From contig OZ026554.1 in NCBI GenBank assembly GCA_964020155.1, positions 780,001 through 844,000 on the forward strand: a DNA stretch of 64,000 bases, given 5' to 3'. Numbering within the stretch: position 1 is the first letter of the stretch; each line of letters opens with the position of its first letter. The notes below the pieces were generated by a model. It had not been told where the DNA came from. It saw only the letters and a list, made by a program, of their open reading frames with translations, and searched no databases. A program made the translations under genes and the position numbers. Below are positions 42,181-54,105 of this stretch, in pieces. The stretch comes from Chondrilla cf. caribensis. Its lineage: Eukaryota > Porifera > Demospongiae > Chondrillida > Chondrillidae.

Positions 42181-44562
42181 TTATCCATGGCAACTAGCAT
42201 GATGGCCGGCACAGTCATACAAGGGTTTGCCATCAGGACCTTTTAAAGCAAGAAGCAACTTAATTCCTTGCAATAAACTTTGAAGCTCTTGAAAGTTTTC
42301 GACTCTAAAGATATGATCACCATTACCCTTTGTTAGTTTCACAACTGACTGGTGATCTGTGCTCCCGATTCCAATCCCGAATGTATTGATGTTACTTTTC
42401 CCGTGAAGGCATTGAAGTTCTCTGTCTAGGTTGCTAAGACATGGTCCATTATGACGTCCATCAGTTAGCAGCACTACATCAATGTTAGGTGTGTATATTC
42501 CTGATGCCTTCGGGAGTCCACATTGACTGGTTAGGATCTGCTCACATGCACACTTGATAGCATCAGTGGTGGAGGTACCGCCACCTCTGTATTTAGCACG
42601 CATTATTGCATTTTTAATGTCACGTCTGTTGTTGTTATTACATTTGAAACAAAACTCGAGATTAATATCACTGCTGTAAGTGATCAGTGCTACTTTCAAG
42701 TAGTCACAAAGTGTTTCAGAAATATCAGCAACCACTCTCTTGACTGATTCGAAAACACCTGAGCCGATGCTGCCTGATGTGTCCACTATGAATAGCACAT
42801 ATCGTGTTTGTCCACATGCTTGTCTTCTCACTCGTGCAGTGTGAGCTATTTGAGACAGGTGTTTGTCTAAATCAAACTGTTGTGCTGGAACTGAAGGGGC
42901 CAATGGTTCCATTGCTGAATCAATCTCTTCATTGATATCTTCAGCTAAACGTTTACCTATTGAAAGCATAAAGTATGTATGTGAATGTACTTGCAGTATA
43001 CATACGTACATATTAATATATTGTTGAGATATGGTGTATGAAAGAACCCTCGGGCTGACAGTGTTTGTTTCACACTTCATGTACTAGTTGTCATTGTGTA
43101 CACTGCACTTTGTAAATGCTGGAGGTAATACATACCGTAGTGTCCGAAATTTTCGCGGGACGTAATTTTCGGGAATTTCGCGAGAAGGTCGGATTCGCGA
43201 AATTTTCATTTGCGATAAATTATCGTGGGTATGTATAAAATGGCGGCCGTTTATACGTTAGTAGTACGAGCAACGTGGGAACAAAGGGTGATTGCCTTTG
43301 TATACGCCTGTAGCGAAGGGATCTTCAGCGTTCCTGGGCTCTTGACGGCAGCTGAGAACCTCTCCAATGCTACTGTTCCAAATAGTCTAATAAACATGAT
43401 ATCCTCGAATACAGCTCTCATACTCAAACGTGGGCATCTTTAAAGGCAAGCAATTTTGCAGTTCTTCCTCAGAAAAATAAAACGTCAGAAGCTCGTCTCG
43501 ACTATAAATGATAGTACCTTGCGTTCGGTCGCCATTCATAACACATAAGCGCCCTCAAAGTGCTAAACGAAAACCAATAAGCACGTTGCCATTCGCGAAA
43601 ATAAAAACGCAAACAGTCCTAAATCGAGCGATTTGCGAAAATTACATCCCATGAAAATTTCGGACACTACGGTATATACTCACCTCGTAGTGGACAGATG
43701 TTTGGGCAAATTCTGTTGTACTGCTGCCTTGAAGGGGATGGGCAGTAGGTATTCACTTGCCTGCCGAACCTTGATGTTGTGTTCAATCTTCCTATGAAAA
43801 AAGCCAATAATAATTGAAGTACATGCAGTATATGATTATATTTTAGTTAATTTTACACAGTTCATACAGTGATATAGTTATTAATGTATTAAACTTGTAT
43901 GAATGTGTTAATGAGATTGGACTATCAATCAGATAGCCTGTAATTATCATTTGTACAATGTCACTTTAACAGTATTATTTACTGTGAAAATGATATACGT
44001 GTATTGTCATGTAAATCAGTGTAAACGTACTATATATAGGAACCGGGCGGATAAAACATGTAGGGCAAGAAGGGGGCCGTGGTGGATTTGTTGGTGGAGG
44101 AGTTGTTACACCACCATTTGCATCAGCTCCAAGACGTAGTGCTGTTATTATCAACCTGGCCTTCTCTCTAATTGTAGGCTCACCTGATAGAATTAAAATG
44201 ATTATCACACATAATTATATGAGTAAAACTGTTTTTGATAATGATGTTACTGTGGCAGCATACGTACATTCATAGGTGATCTGAACTGTGTCATGACAAT
44301 TTGAACCTCGGGCAGACCTAGTCCTCTTGAACTGTCTTGTTTTGTTGGAAGGACAAGTTGTATCGGTTTTCAGCACTCCAGTGTACCTCTTATCACTCCA
44401 CACTCCATAGACACAGTCACGGCAATGTCTGAACAGTTGAGGAAATGACACTCTCAAATGATTGGATGAATCACAGGGAAGAGCTGCACTGCTCTTTTCT
44501 GCATTGAGGATGATAAGGGTAGAAACCCAAAATACGGTGCCAATCACACCAAGGACTTTCAT
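42181..44562 (-). CDS. VWA3: secreted VWA-domain protein (4 exons, 443 aa)
   Basis: Minus-strand exons 44562-44268, 44183-44031, 43791-43684, 42956-42181, sum 1332 nt. Start at MKVLGVIGTVFWVSTLIILN, a good signal peptide; an in-frame ATG 33 bases upstream is less likely. Exon 1: CDSSNHLRVSFPQLFRHC, CVYGVWSDKRYTGVLKTD (thrombospondin-1-like Trp/Tyr pattern), then ITYEC split over the junction. Exon 2: CEPTIREKARLIITALRLGA and a Pro-rich tail; its donor could also be an earlier in-phase GTGGTG. Exon 3: NTYCPSPSRQQYNRICPNIC. Exon 4: GKRLAED (186-192), linker QQFDLDKHL, RVRRQAC (227-233), VWA with a perfect MIDAS (D244-T-S-G-S248; LLTDGRHNGPC). Best candidate in the family for divalent-metal-dependent binding. 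A TIR element sits in the third intron. Confidence 0.86.
43135..43672. mobile_element. TIR element in VWA3 intron 3
   Basis: 538 bp, ends CCGTAGTGTCCGAAATTTTC / inverted match at 43633-43672, with TA flanks. Subterminal GCGAAATTTTCATTTGCG-type repeats. Its 72-residue open frame (MGMYKMAAVYTLVV) is not recognised as a transposase. Confidence 0.8.
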
Positions 44563-46613
44563 TGCGTGTTCTGAGACTAGGATACCACTGAACATGCCAG
44601 TGCTCTTTTATACCAATTGTAGGTTGAACACCATAGTGTATGTTAATTAATAAAATTTATACAACCTGCATTGATTTCTGCCTTAATAGTTTCCCACACA
44701 TAAGTAACGTAAACAATTAGAGGGTTCAAGCAGCAGACATTTCAGCTGTTTATCTCCACCTTATAATTCAGGAATGCTTTTTCATTTGGTAACTCTTTAA
44801 GTTCAGTAGAACTCCGCATATCCGGTCCCCATAGAAATGGGCAACTCGATCGGTCAAGCAGGCAGTGTTTTCAAGTGTTTAGCCATTTCTACACTATACT
44901 ATTTTCATTGCGACTTCTGATAGAATACGCTCGCTATTCAATATGCATTCCTATGCGTAACCGCAACAGTAAATATTATTTATATTGCGTGAAACGCCGA
45001 GATTTAGAAATTGGGCTAGAATTCGAGTGCAACGTCTCCAATGAGCTTCATATCTTCAGCGAAGGTTCTTTTAAACCTAAGCAATACGTTCAATTAATTC
45101 GAGTGCAGGTGGCAGTTTGATTCACTGGGAATGTCATCATTATTTCAACAATGCACAATATGAAAGATATACCTGGTTGTACAAGCTCGGACACAGACAA
45201 ACAGTGAAAAGAGCGCAAACCCTTAAACGAACATCACTGCTTTTATATTTCAACAGATTTCAAACGACAAGTGATTTGCATCCAAAGAAGCCTCAATTTG
45301 GGAATATTGGGCCCCCATGCAATTAAGTGTACTGATCGGAACCAACAGTGTGCAAATAGTTAACCAATTGGTAATATTGTTATTAAATTTGGCAGAGTTT
45401 CAATCAGATCAAATTACAATTCGATGTGATGTTTCCATTAAGATAAATAACTGAAGACTTTGCAAATAACCTATTAATGGTAATAAAGGTTGTGGGGTCA
45501 TGAGCTTTCATCATAACAAACATGTTTACACATTGGTTCCCATGACTTTAGTGGGCTTCTCATTACCTATCATGTCCCTGTTCAAGCATTGTACCTTCTT
45601 GCAGTACATGCAGTGTCCGTTGAGTATACATACTTCATGTGTGTTCCACAGATACATAGTGTAGAGCAACCACATCCAGTACTTGTACATGTGTGTGCAT
45701 ACTATCACACGTGCATGTGTACATTAATACATTTCTTTGATACAGCATTATCAGTAGTTAGGCCAATTCAATGTAATTCTTTTAATGTGCCATTTTCTAG
45801 TGCTTTTGCATTTGATTTTACCAAGTGTAGTTTCCGTGAGGAACATGTCTACACATTTTATCCCCTAATTTCAATGAGTTCCAGCTTGCTGTTGTAGAAT
45901 AAGTTTGAAATTGTTGTCTAGATTGCTACAAGGTACCAGCATACAACTTCTGGGATTTTTGTTGACAGGAGGAATTGACAAGTACTTTTCTAAGGGATTA
46001 CGTGCCAACAGCATGCAATTAACCATTCTCTCTATTTGCCATATAGTTTTATGCTATGAGTGTGTTCCACAGATACATACATACATACATACCAATTCCC
46101 ACAAGTTTGACCATTGGGTGAGGACTGATTTAACTGAGGAACGATTAGCATCCAAAAACCTTGAAATGACCGAAATTCGGGAATATTGGGACCCCATGCA
46201 TGGGTGTGTGGATGGGAACTTTGGGACGGCTATGGACTAGCAGCCATAGTACAGAATGAGTTAACCTTGGTAAACTGCTTGGCAATAATATAAAATATGG
46301 TAAAGTTTCAATCAGATCAAATTTCAATTCAATGTGATTGTTTCAATTAAAATGAATAACTGAAGCCTTTGCAAATAACCTACTAATGGTAATAGAGGGT
46401 GTGGGGTCATGAGCTTTCATCATAACAAACATGTTTGTTATTGGTTCCCATGGGTTTAGTGGGCTTCTTATTACCTATCATGTCCCTGTTCAAGCATTGT
46501 ACATTCTTGTAGTACATGCAGTGTCCATTAAGTACACATTCGTATGTGCATGTGTACATGTATGTATATGTTTCTTTGAACAGCATTCTCAGCCTGGCTG
46601 ACTCAATATCATA

Positions 46614-47445
46614 CGGTACATGTTACAAGAAACCTGAATTTCTCCGCAGGCTTGCCGCGCTTGGTATCTGCGTATAGCAGAGCGGCAAGTCGTTGATTTT
46701 CATGAACGTCCCGCGGAGAGATCGGTTTACACCTGCGGATTGACCACTTGGTACCCGCGGAGAGATAACGTACGTACGTACGATGCGGATTTCGCCATGA
46801 TCGCGCAGAAAATGGTTCCGAGCAGGTTTACCTGAATCGATTTATCGCAGTCTGCGCGACAGTACGCTCTCGTAACCCCAAATCGTCAGCAGATAGTGTT
46901 CCAGCGCCGCCATTTTTCTACTTCGCGGAAGAGTGATGGATTGTGGTTCAATCAATCAAAATTTAACAACGCAATGTTTATTTAATAGCGCAAAAAGTCA
47001 AATCGCATCCTGAAGTAGTAACTACGTTTAAATTAAGTTCGATCCGAATTACGAACGTACGTGCGTACGTACGTATACGTATACCCCTCACTTAGGCAAT
47101 CTCTGACTCTAGTCGATGTCTCTGTCTTCTTCCAAAGGCTCCTTTATCAATCATCAATTATAATAAAGGCACACATGCGCACTGCCAACAATAACGAGCT
47201 CCTTTTTACATACGTACTAATATACGTACGTAGCTAGCTAGCGTTGCCCTTCTGGGAAAACGGCCGACGTCTCGATCTCGCTACATTTCCGCAGATAGGG
47301 CACACACACTCCGCAGACTGGTCACAAACGCTCCGCATTCAGCGTACACTCGCTCCGCGGTAATTTTAGCGGACGTTCACCGGTTTCCGGGCTGGCTAAC
47401 CGCGTAGCGTTGCGGAAAAATTCAGGTTTCTTGTAACATGTACCG
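46614..47445. mobile_element. 832-bp TIR element with empty paralogous site
   Basis: Inverted ends CGGTACATGTTACAAGAAAC (left) and its complement at the right, TA target duplication, GC-rich interior with many CCGCGGAGAG/CTCCGCAG motifs. The duplicated segment at 61741 reads straight through the insertion point (TATCATAGCTC), proving insertion after the duplication. No transposase frame: non-autonomous. Confidence 0.88.
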
Positions 47446-49375
47446 TAGCTCCATATATATCTTGTTGCTGCAACCACTGTAAGAGCATCACTTCTGGATG
47501 CATTCCATGTACATGGGTGTAGTATTGAATGGGAGTGTTTTGAACATGAGCAGGTGGTACATAGGTTCTAGAGGGTTTGGTGTTGCCAAATTCAGGTTTA
47601 TTGATGATTCTGCTCAAGAAAAATACCATGCACAGAACACAATGTGTTGTACAGAGTGTTTATGCTACAATTATCTTCACGGGAATAAAGGCTATTGTGC
47701 ATGTGGTAATAAACGATTAGTTAATTAGGTACAGGCAAGGATTGTTTAATTATTGGGTATATATACAGTATCCCAGTGTATATATATGCTCATTCACACA
47801 ATGGGATACAAGTAATGTTACATGTCGGAAAGTTGACTGTACATTTTTTATTATACACATGAGTATGTATCAGGCTACAGAGTGGTACAAGTTGTATTAG
47901 TACTTTGAGACATGGATAGCATTGGGTTCCCTAATGAATCACAGAATCCAAATAAGTCCCTGACTCTGACTGTGGCACACACAAGTACAGTTCTTGATTG
48001 AGCAGTATACAACCACAATGAGGCTTCTTTTTGGATCTTCACTCTGTAGATCCATTGTAATAGATTGCATGTGCAGTAAGTACTCAATTAAGCCACTGTA
48101 AGTAATTGTCAAACTCAGTGCACAAATTGTTTTATTTTCATTTAGACTTCTGGTATGTCATGCTCTTTTGCAAAATATATTGATAAGTATAATAATATGT
48201 GTTAATACATGTAACTGCCACAGTGAATTTATATTATATTTATATTACGTGCAGAAAATGGCCGATGTCGATACAAGGAGAATTAGAAATTAGGCTAGAA
48301 TTCGAGTGCAACAGCTAAGATGAATGTAATAACTCCAGTGAAGGCTGATATAAACCTAACAAAGACAAGTAATTCGAGTGCGCCCGTCTTTGTTGGGCAG
48401 CCCCAAGAGTTTTTTTAACTCAATCATTACTTGTCTTTTCAATTTGCAAACAGTAATTAATAATAATAATAATATTATAAAAATACTTTATTGCCTATAC
48501 TAGTTTCCTTTTTGACTTCAGGTATGTTGTCCAATAAATATAATAATTTATTATGTGTTCTTCATGCATAACCGCATCAGTGAATTTATACTATAATATT
48601 GTAAGAAAAATATAGTACAAGAGTGTGGCATACGTACCTATTGAAACTCAAAGATATGGTACTCAATTGCAATGTGCCATAAGGGGTTGAGATTCATTTG
48701 TGTCAGTTGGACCACTTACACTTTGCATATACCGTACAGATTATATTTAATGAATTAAATGCATAAATGCATTTGAAACGCATGTACATGTTTGTGCATG
48801 GCAGTACACGTGTATACATTCCTCACGGCAACTAACCGCACACACGCATTTACACTATACATACATTAGTATTTTATGTATGTATACTAAGTTCATAACA
48901 ACTGTACTAACACAGTACACCACTCAATTTGTGGTTAGAAGAAGCCATTCTCTGCCAGAGAGACAAACTCACAAGAAGATATGTAAGTATGTAGTTGTCT
49001 CCACATGTGGATGTCAATTTCAGGGTACGGTTTACAATAGGTACTATACCTGTGAGGCTTCAATGGATCTTTCTACTTTTACCCAATTGTGCTTGCCTTT
49101 TTGGATTGTACACCAAGTGCTGTGCACATTCTTTCCAGTTTAAGCTGTATCGAAGGAGCCCAGCTATTCCTTCAAGTCAGCAAAACTTCTTATTGGTTAG
49201 CAATTTTAAGCTGTGTCAGCAGGATTTAAGGTAACCCACAATAGCATTACCTATACGTATATCATTACCACGCTAACCTTTGAGGTAAAGATGAAGCTAG
49301 AGATACTTTGGATTAGTACAACTTTAACATGAAAGCCAGTGCTTAATACGCACTTCTATCTATCTATGATTTAAG

Positions 49376-49620
49376 ATGGATGAAACATCTCACAGGTTGC
49401 ACCCATTGGAAACCATACCCTGGTATTGTCCAGAAATGTGGCAGTTAATTTATAGTGTATTAGTCTTCTCAAGTACACTCAATCAAGCATATCTATATAA
49501 TATGATACATGCACACGTGTATATAATTTTTCAAGCCTACATGACTGAGAACTTGATATGAGGCACCAATTGCACGAATCAATGACTTAGAAAGATAAAG
49601 TAGGAAAAGAGATAAATGGA
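49376..49620 (+). repeat. Exon-like duplicated block, copy 1
   Basis: Matches 53715-53960. In this copy the frame reads CPEMWQLIYSVLVF; in the other, SPEMWQLFYNVYSIGLLKFV ending at a GTAAGG donor-like site. Lies 3' of VWA4 and VWA5 respectively, so it was duplicated with them. Not called as a gene. Confidence 0.45.
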
Positions 49621-49785
49621 GGACTCCACTATGTATAGCCCTTTAATGTAGTGTGTAATTACATGTATATTAGTACTGTGTGTTTTATATACTATAGGAC
49701 TGCATGGTCCTGAATATTCTATAGTTGCTGTTTATGTATGTATGATGCAATGGGCTGGTTTTAAATCCCCTCTGTGCCTTTGTTT

Positions 49786-52262
49786 TCAGCAGCCTCCACC
49801 ATCATGTCCCATACAGGAATAGACGGGATCGCCATTTTTATCCGTGGTTGCCAGAAGCAGTTGAATAAGTAAAAGCAGTTGTTGCAGTTCAGCAAAGCTG
49901 CTGACTCTAAAGATATTGTTGCTCACACCATTGGTTAGTGCCCTCACAGATGCATAGTCCACACTGCCTATTCCTATGCCAAATGTGTTAATATTGGCTC
50001 GATCATGAAGACACTTCACGGCGCGATTCAAGCTGCGTAGACATGGTCCATTGTGCTTGCCATCAGTCAGAAGCACAACATCGATATCAGGTGTGTTGAT
50101 TCCCTGTGGTAGTCCACACTGCGGGCTCAGAATCTGCTCACATGCACACTTGATAGCATCAGTGGTGTGGGTTGCAGGTCCATCTCTGTATCGAGCACGT
50201 AGTATTGCCTGTTTGATATCGCGTCTGTCATTATAGCAGTTAAAACAAAACTCAAGATTGATGTCACTGCCATAAGTCATGAGGGCCACCTTCACATGGT
50301 CACAAAGTAATTCTGAAATACTGGCAATGACTTTCTTGACAGCGTTAAATGTGGTACTACTTGCACTCCCTGATGTGTCTACAATGAAAAGTACGAATCT
50401 TATTCTGTGGCTATTGGTGCATCGACGCTTCTCTCTGTTTTTATGAATGTTGATAATATGTTTCTCCAAGTCGTATTCTTTGATTCGGATAGATTCAATG
50501 ACGACTGATGACTCTTTGTTTACTGACCTTTTTCCTGTGAGCGATTTATAGACAAAATATAAGACACACATTATAAGAGTATAATATTGTTGGAGTGAAA
50601 CATATATAATGTTACACCCTCAAACCAGTAAATAGCACATTCCATGGTATGTCAGATTTCTGTGACTCAGTTTCATAATGACTGTTCCTCAATGTAATTG
50701 GATGAATTGAATCATGTATTGCAGTTGGAAGTTTTTTATGTACTTTGGTCGTGTAGTCGGTGCATATAGTATCTTCTCCGACTGACAAAGATTCAAAACT
50801 GTTCACCAAATTGTTCCAAAAACTTAATGCATACACTTTACACGTGTCTAATCTCTGACATTATGCAATAATGTAATTATGTTACATAATAGGTTATATA
50901 CTGAACACTACAGTGCACAATGCTTTAAATAACTTACTGGACATAATGTCATTGGTACCTTATTAATCTATTGCTTCATTGAATGATAAATGGATAATAT
51001 TATACGTAATAGCTAGTATTCGAAGGCAGCTAGTACTATTTCATTGCGCATGGCACATATACAGCCACTATTCAAGGGCAACTACTATTCAAGATGTGGC
51101 TTTTATTGAAAAGAATGATTATCAAATTCAACAAGAATGTATGGCTGCATTGACAACAGATTAGCTTTTTGCAAAACCTTTCAGACTTTGGACCTATAGA
51201 AATGTTGTTTCAGCTGTTAAACTCTATCACCCTTTATTCCAGGACCTAAATTTGTTTAGACTCAGAGGGTCATCATCAAGCTGCATTTCTCAATGGTTCA
51301 AAAAGATGGAAGTTTCTTAAACGAAAAAAATATATAATTGTTTAGTGTGTAGACGGTGTTTGATGAATTTACAGTGCACGGAAGAAAATTGTACAGCACC
51401 AACCTTTCGAAGAATCACATCCAATGTTCCTACAGACTCTATTATTACTCTGCTGTGTAGCATTAGGGCAATATCCATATGTAGGAGCCTGACGATAGCT
51501 ACGAGATAAAGTATTCTTTGAGGCTCGTGATGCTGGACTGTTTGCGGAAGGAACTTTTGCTGAATGTTCAGCATCAACTCCAAGACGAAGCATTTTGATG
51601 AATAAGATGGCTTTTTGATTCAGTGTGGGCTCGCCTGAAGAATAAAGTTATAGTGAAATCATTATAGGAGGTAATCAATACTGATTCATATCAGATCCTA
51701 TGTGTTTTGAATATGATATACGTACATTGTCAAATGTTGAGACTGGTATGTACTTACTATGTGGATATTGTTATCCTTTCAATTCACACAAATATCTCTT
51801 TTTGAAATAATAACAGACTGAGTGCAGGAATTATGTTTGACTCGCTATTCACAAAATATACAGTACCATGAGGTGTTGTGGATTGTGTCTAGATATGTCA
51901 CTGAAAAGGACAGTGAACCAAACATTCACCGAGCTATTGTAACTAATTTGACAATTAGGCTCACATTCATATTCAGCTTCACTTTCAGGTAGAAGGTGAC
52001 TTTCACAAGCTGGAGAAGAAGCAATTCGTGCTCTTTTGTGCTGTCTAACTTTACCCGAATTGCATCTGGAATCATTCTTGATCACTCCTGTGTAGGACCA
52101 CTCGCTCCAGGGACCATAAGCACATGGTGATGATTCATTGCAATGAGAGAAAAGATGCGGTAAAGGAATCCTCAATCTGGAGTCACAACTAATAGCTGCA
52201 TCACCGTACTCTGCTGATAGCATCAGCAATGCAAGACAAACCCAGGTAACAAGGAATGTCAT
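49786..52262 (-). CDS. VWA4: secreted VWA-domain protein (3 exons, 425 aa)
   Basis: Minus-strand exons 52262-51965, 51634-51404, 50534-49786, sum 1278 nt. Signal peptide MTFLVTWVCLALLMLSAEYG; CDSRLRIPLPHLFSHC; CAYGPWSEWSYTGVIKND, the clearest thrombospondin-1-like core; EAEYEC at the junction. Exon 2 CEPTLNQKAILFIKMLRLGV, YGYCPNATQQSNNRVCRNIGC. Exon 3 GKRSVNK (177-183), linker EYDLEKHI, REKRRC (210-215), VWA with MIDAS D229-T-S-G-S233, NLEFCFNCYNDRRDIKQAIL, LLTDGKHNGPC, C-terminal CMGHDGGGC. The exon 2 acceptor is CAG|GC where sister genes have CAG|GT. An in-frame ATG 42 bases upstream of the chosen start exists. Ligand unknown. Confidence 0.87.
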
Positions 52263-54105
52263 GATGCTGTTTGTAAAGGTAGTTAACTGGCTACAAGGAT
52301 ACATCTCCTTTTATAACATTGCCTGGTACTTGTATACATAGAGGTTTAATTGATTAGTCAACAGTGATTTATTCCCCAAGTTGTGAACAATTAGTCATAA
52401 TAAAACTGTTTACACATTCTTCCTGTCCTATATGTCTCAGGTAATAGCATCACTGATGACATCCGTACAAGCTCATCAGTGTCCTAATAGCAGTGTATAC
52501 AAATATTAGAGTATTGTGTATTATGCACAAAAGTGTTGTATTATGAAAGCAATGTACATACTGGAGGTGACCTGTACCTTGTGTATATTATTTCTATTTA
52601 TCTTAATTTCCAATGTACTGAGGATAGACAGTAATTATGTGTTTTTCTTCATAGTATTATTATTCATTTTAAGGCGATCGAGTGTGTACATACTGTCTGT
52701 CATTGAATCCTATAGTGGTTTAAGAATTTGGTAATTATTGAATAATGTGCTGAGTGGGCTGCTTAATTGTTATTAGAATCAGGTTTCCAATTAGATTGAT
52801 TGAAAATCTGCTATTAATAAATGTTATTGAATGTTAAATTGAAATAATACCATAAAATTCCATAACAGAACCCTTAGAAATGTGCTTTCTTGTTCCTTTA
52901 GTCATAATAAACAGGTTCATACACCTCGGATGGACTATTCAGTACACATTATTATATCGATCATTATTAAGACTGTAATATACTACTTCACAGTGTCTAG
53001 AATATGCTATTGTGGAGGTTTATGTGCCTTATATCTTTTGTGGAATGGAAAACACCTATGGATGGTAAGTTTACAAGTCTTAGACTTATATACTATAATA
53101 GTAATAATTTATGATGCTGGATTCTTTGTGGACTATAGACATTAATTTGGACACTGTATACTGTTGTGGTATGACCATATAATGCTATACAATAGTTACA
53201 CTTTGTCGATATCTCACACGATGTGAGATTCACTAATTTCATTTGTTAATTCAACCACACGACATGTTAAGTATGTATGATACTACAATAGTTATCCCTG
53301 TGATAAATGTGGAATACTACTGGTTTCCACTTACATTACATGCCACCAATCCAACCCATTTTAAAACAACAACAATGACACAGACGGATAAGGCGGGATA
53401 CATCCTATAACTAGACCAACCACCCTATTATTATTTTGGTATTGCGAATAGTATATATATAAAAATCTCGGTTGTTTCTTTCTCTGCTAAAGTTGGTAGT
53501 GTCCTTGGTAGTAAATTCCCTAATATCATCAATTTTTGTGATGAAAATGATAACTGCAGCATACACTGCTCAATAAATAAAACGATTTGAATGCCATCTT
53601 CATTCCTATTTAATTCTGATTATAATGTGTATAATATTATTATAATATAAAAGCTACGTATATCCACACATGATGATAAAATTGCAAGCTTTGTTCTTGA
53701 TCTAAAAGAGACTGATATATCACAGGTTGTAGCTATTGTAAACCATATTCCAGTTCAGTCCAGTCCAGAAATGTGGCAATTATTCTATAATGTGTACAGC
53801 ATTGGTCTTCTCAAGTTTGTTCACACAAGCATATTCATGAATGAGGTAAGGGCACATATGCTTTATCATTTCAAGCCTACATGACTGAGACCTTGATATG
53901 AGACACCAAATACATGAATCAATGATTTAGAAATAGAGAAGAAAGAGATACATGGAGGGCTCCACTATGTATAGCCCTTTAATGTAGTGTGTAATTAAAC
54001 GTACACAGATTAATACTATCAGCAATGTACTACATTCTATAGTTGCTGTTTATACATGTATGATGTAGTGCATCTTTGATATCTTCTTAAATCACCCCGG
54101 TGCCA
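52263..54105. other. VWA4-VWA5 spacer
   Basis: AT-rich; includes the VWA4 promoter side and, at about 53690-53960, the second exon-like SPEMWQLFYN block. No intact gene. Confidence 0.5.

Larger units (their letters stand above)
44563..49785. other. VWA3-VWA4 spacer with repeat unit, copy II
   Basis: From about 45350 to 48900 this is the segmental duplicate of 58940-64000 (same block order, high identity at 47470-47740 and 48420-48900). Contains a frame at 45560-45897 (ALYLLAVHAVSVEYTYFMCV; PFSSAFAFDFTKCSFREEHV) and one at 47475-47728 ending CCTECLCYNYLHGNKGYCAC, both interrupted in sister copies. A TIR element lies at 46614-47445. A short repeat readable as LEIGLEFE occurs at 44985-45117, 48255-48375 and 63355-63475. 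Confidence 0.5.

Noticed and set aside
43225..43443. 72-aa frame inside the TIR element as transposase
   Set aside because: Too short, no DDE/D motif, no similarity I recognise.
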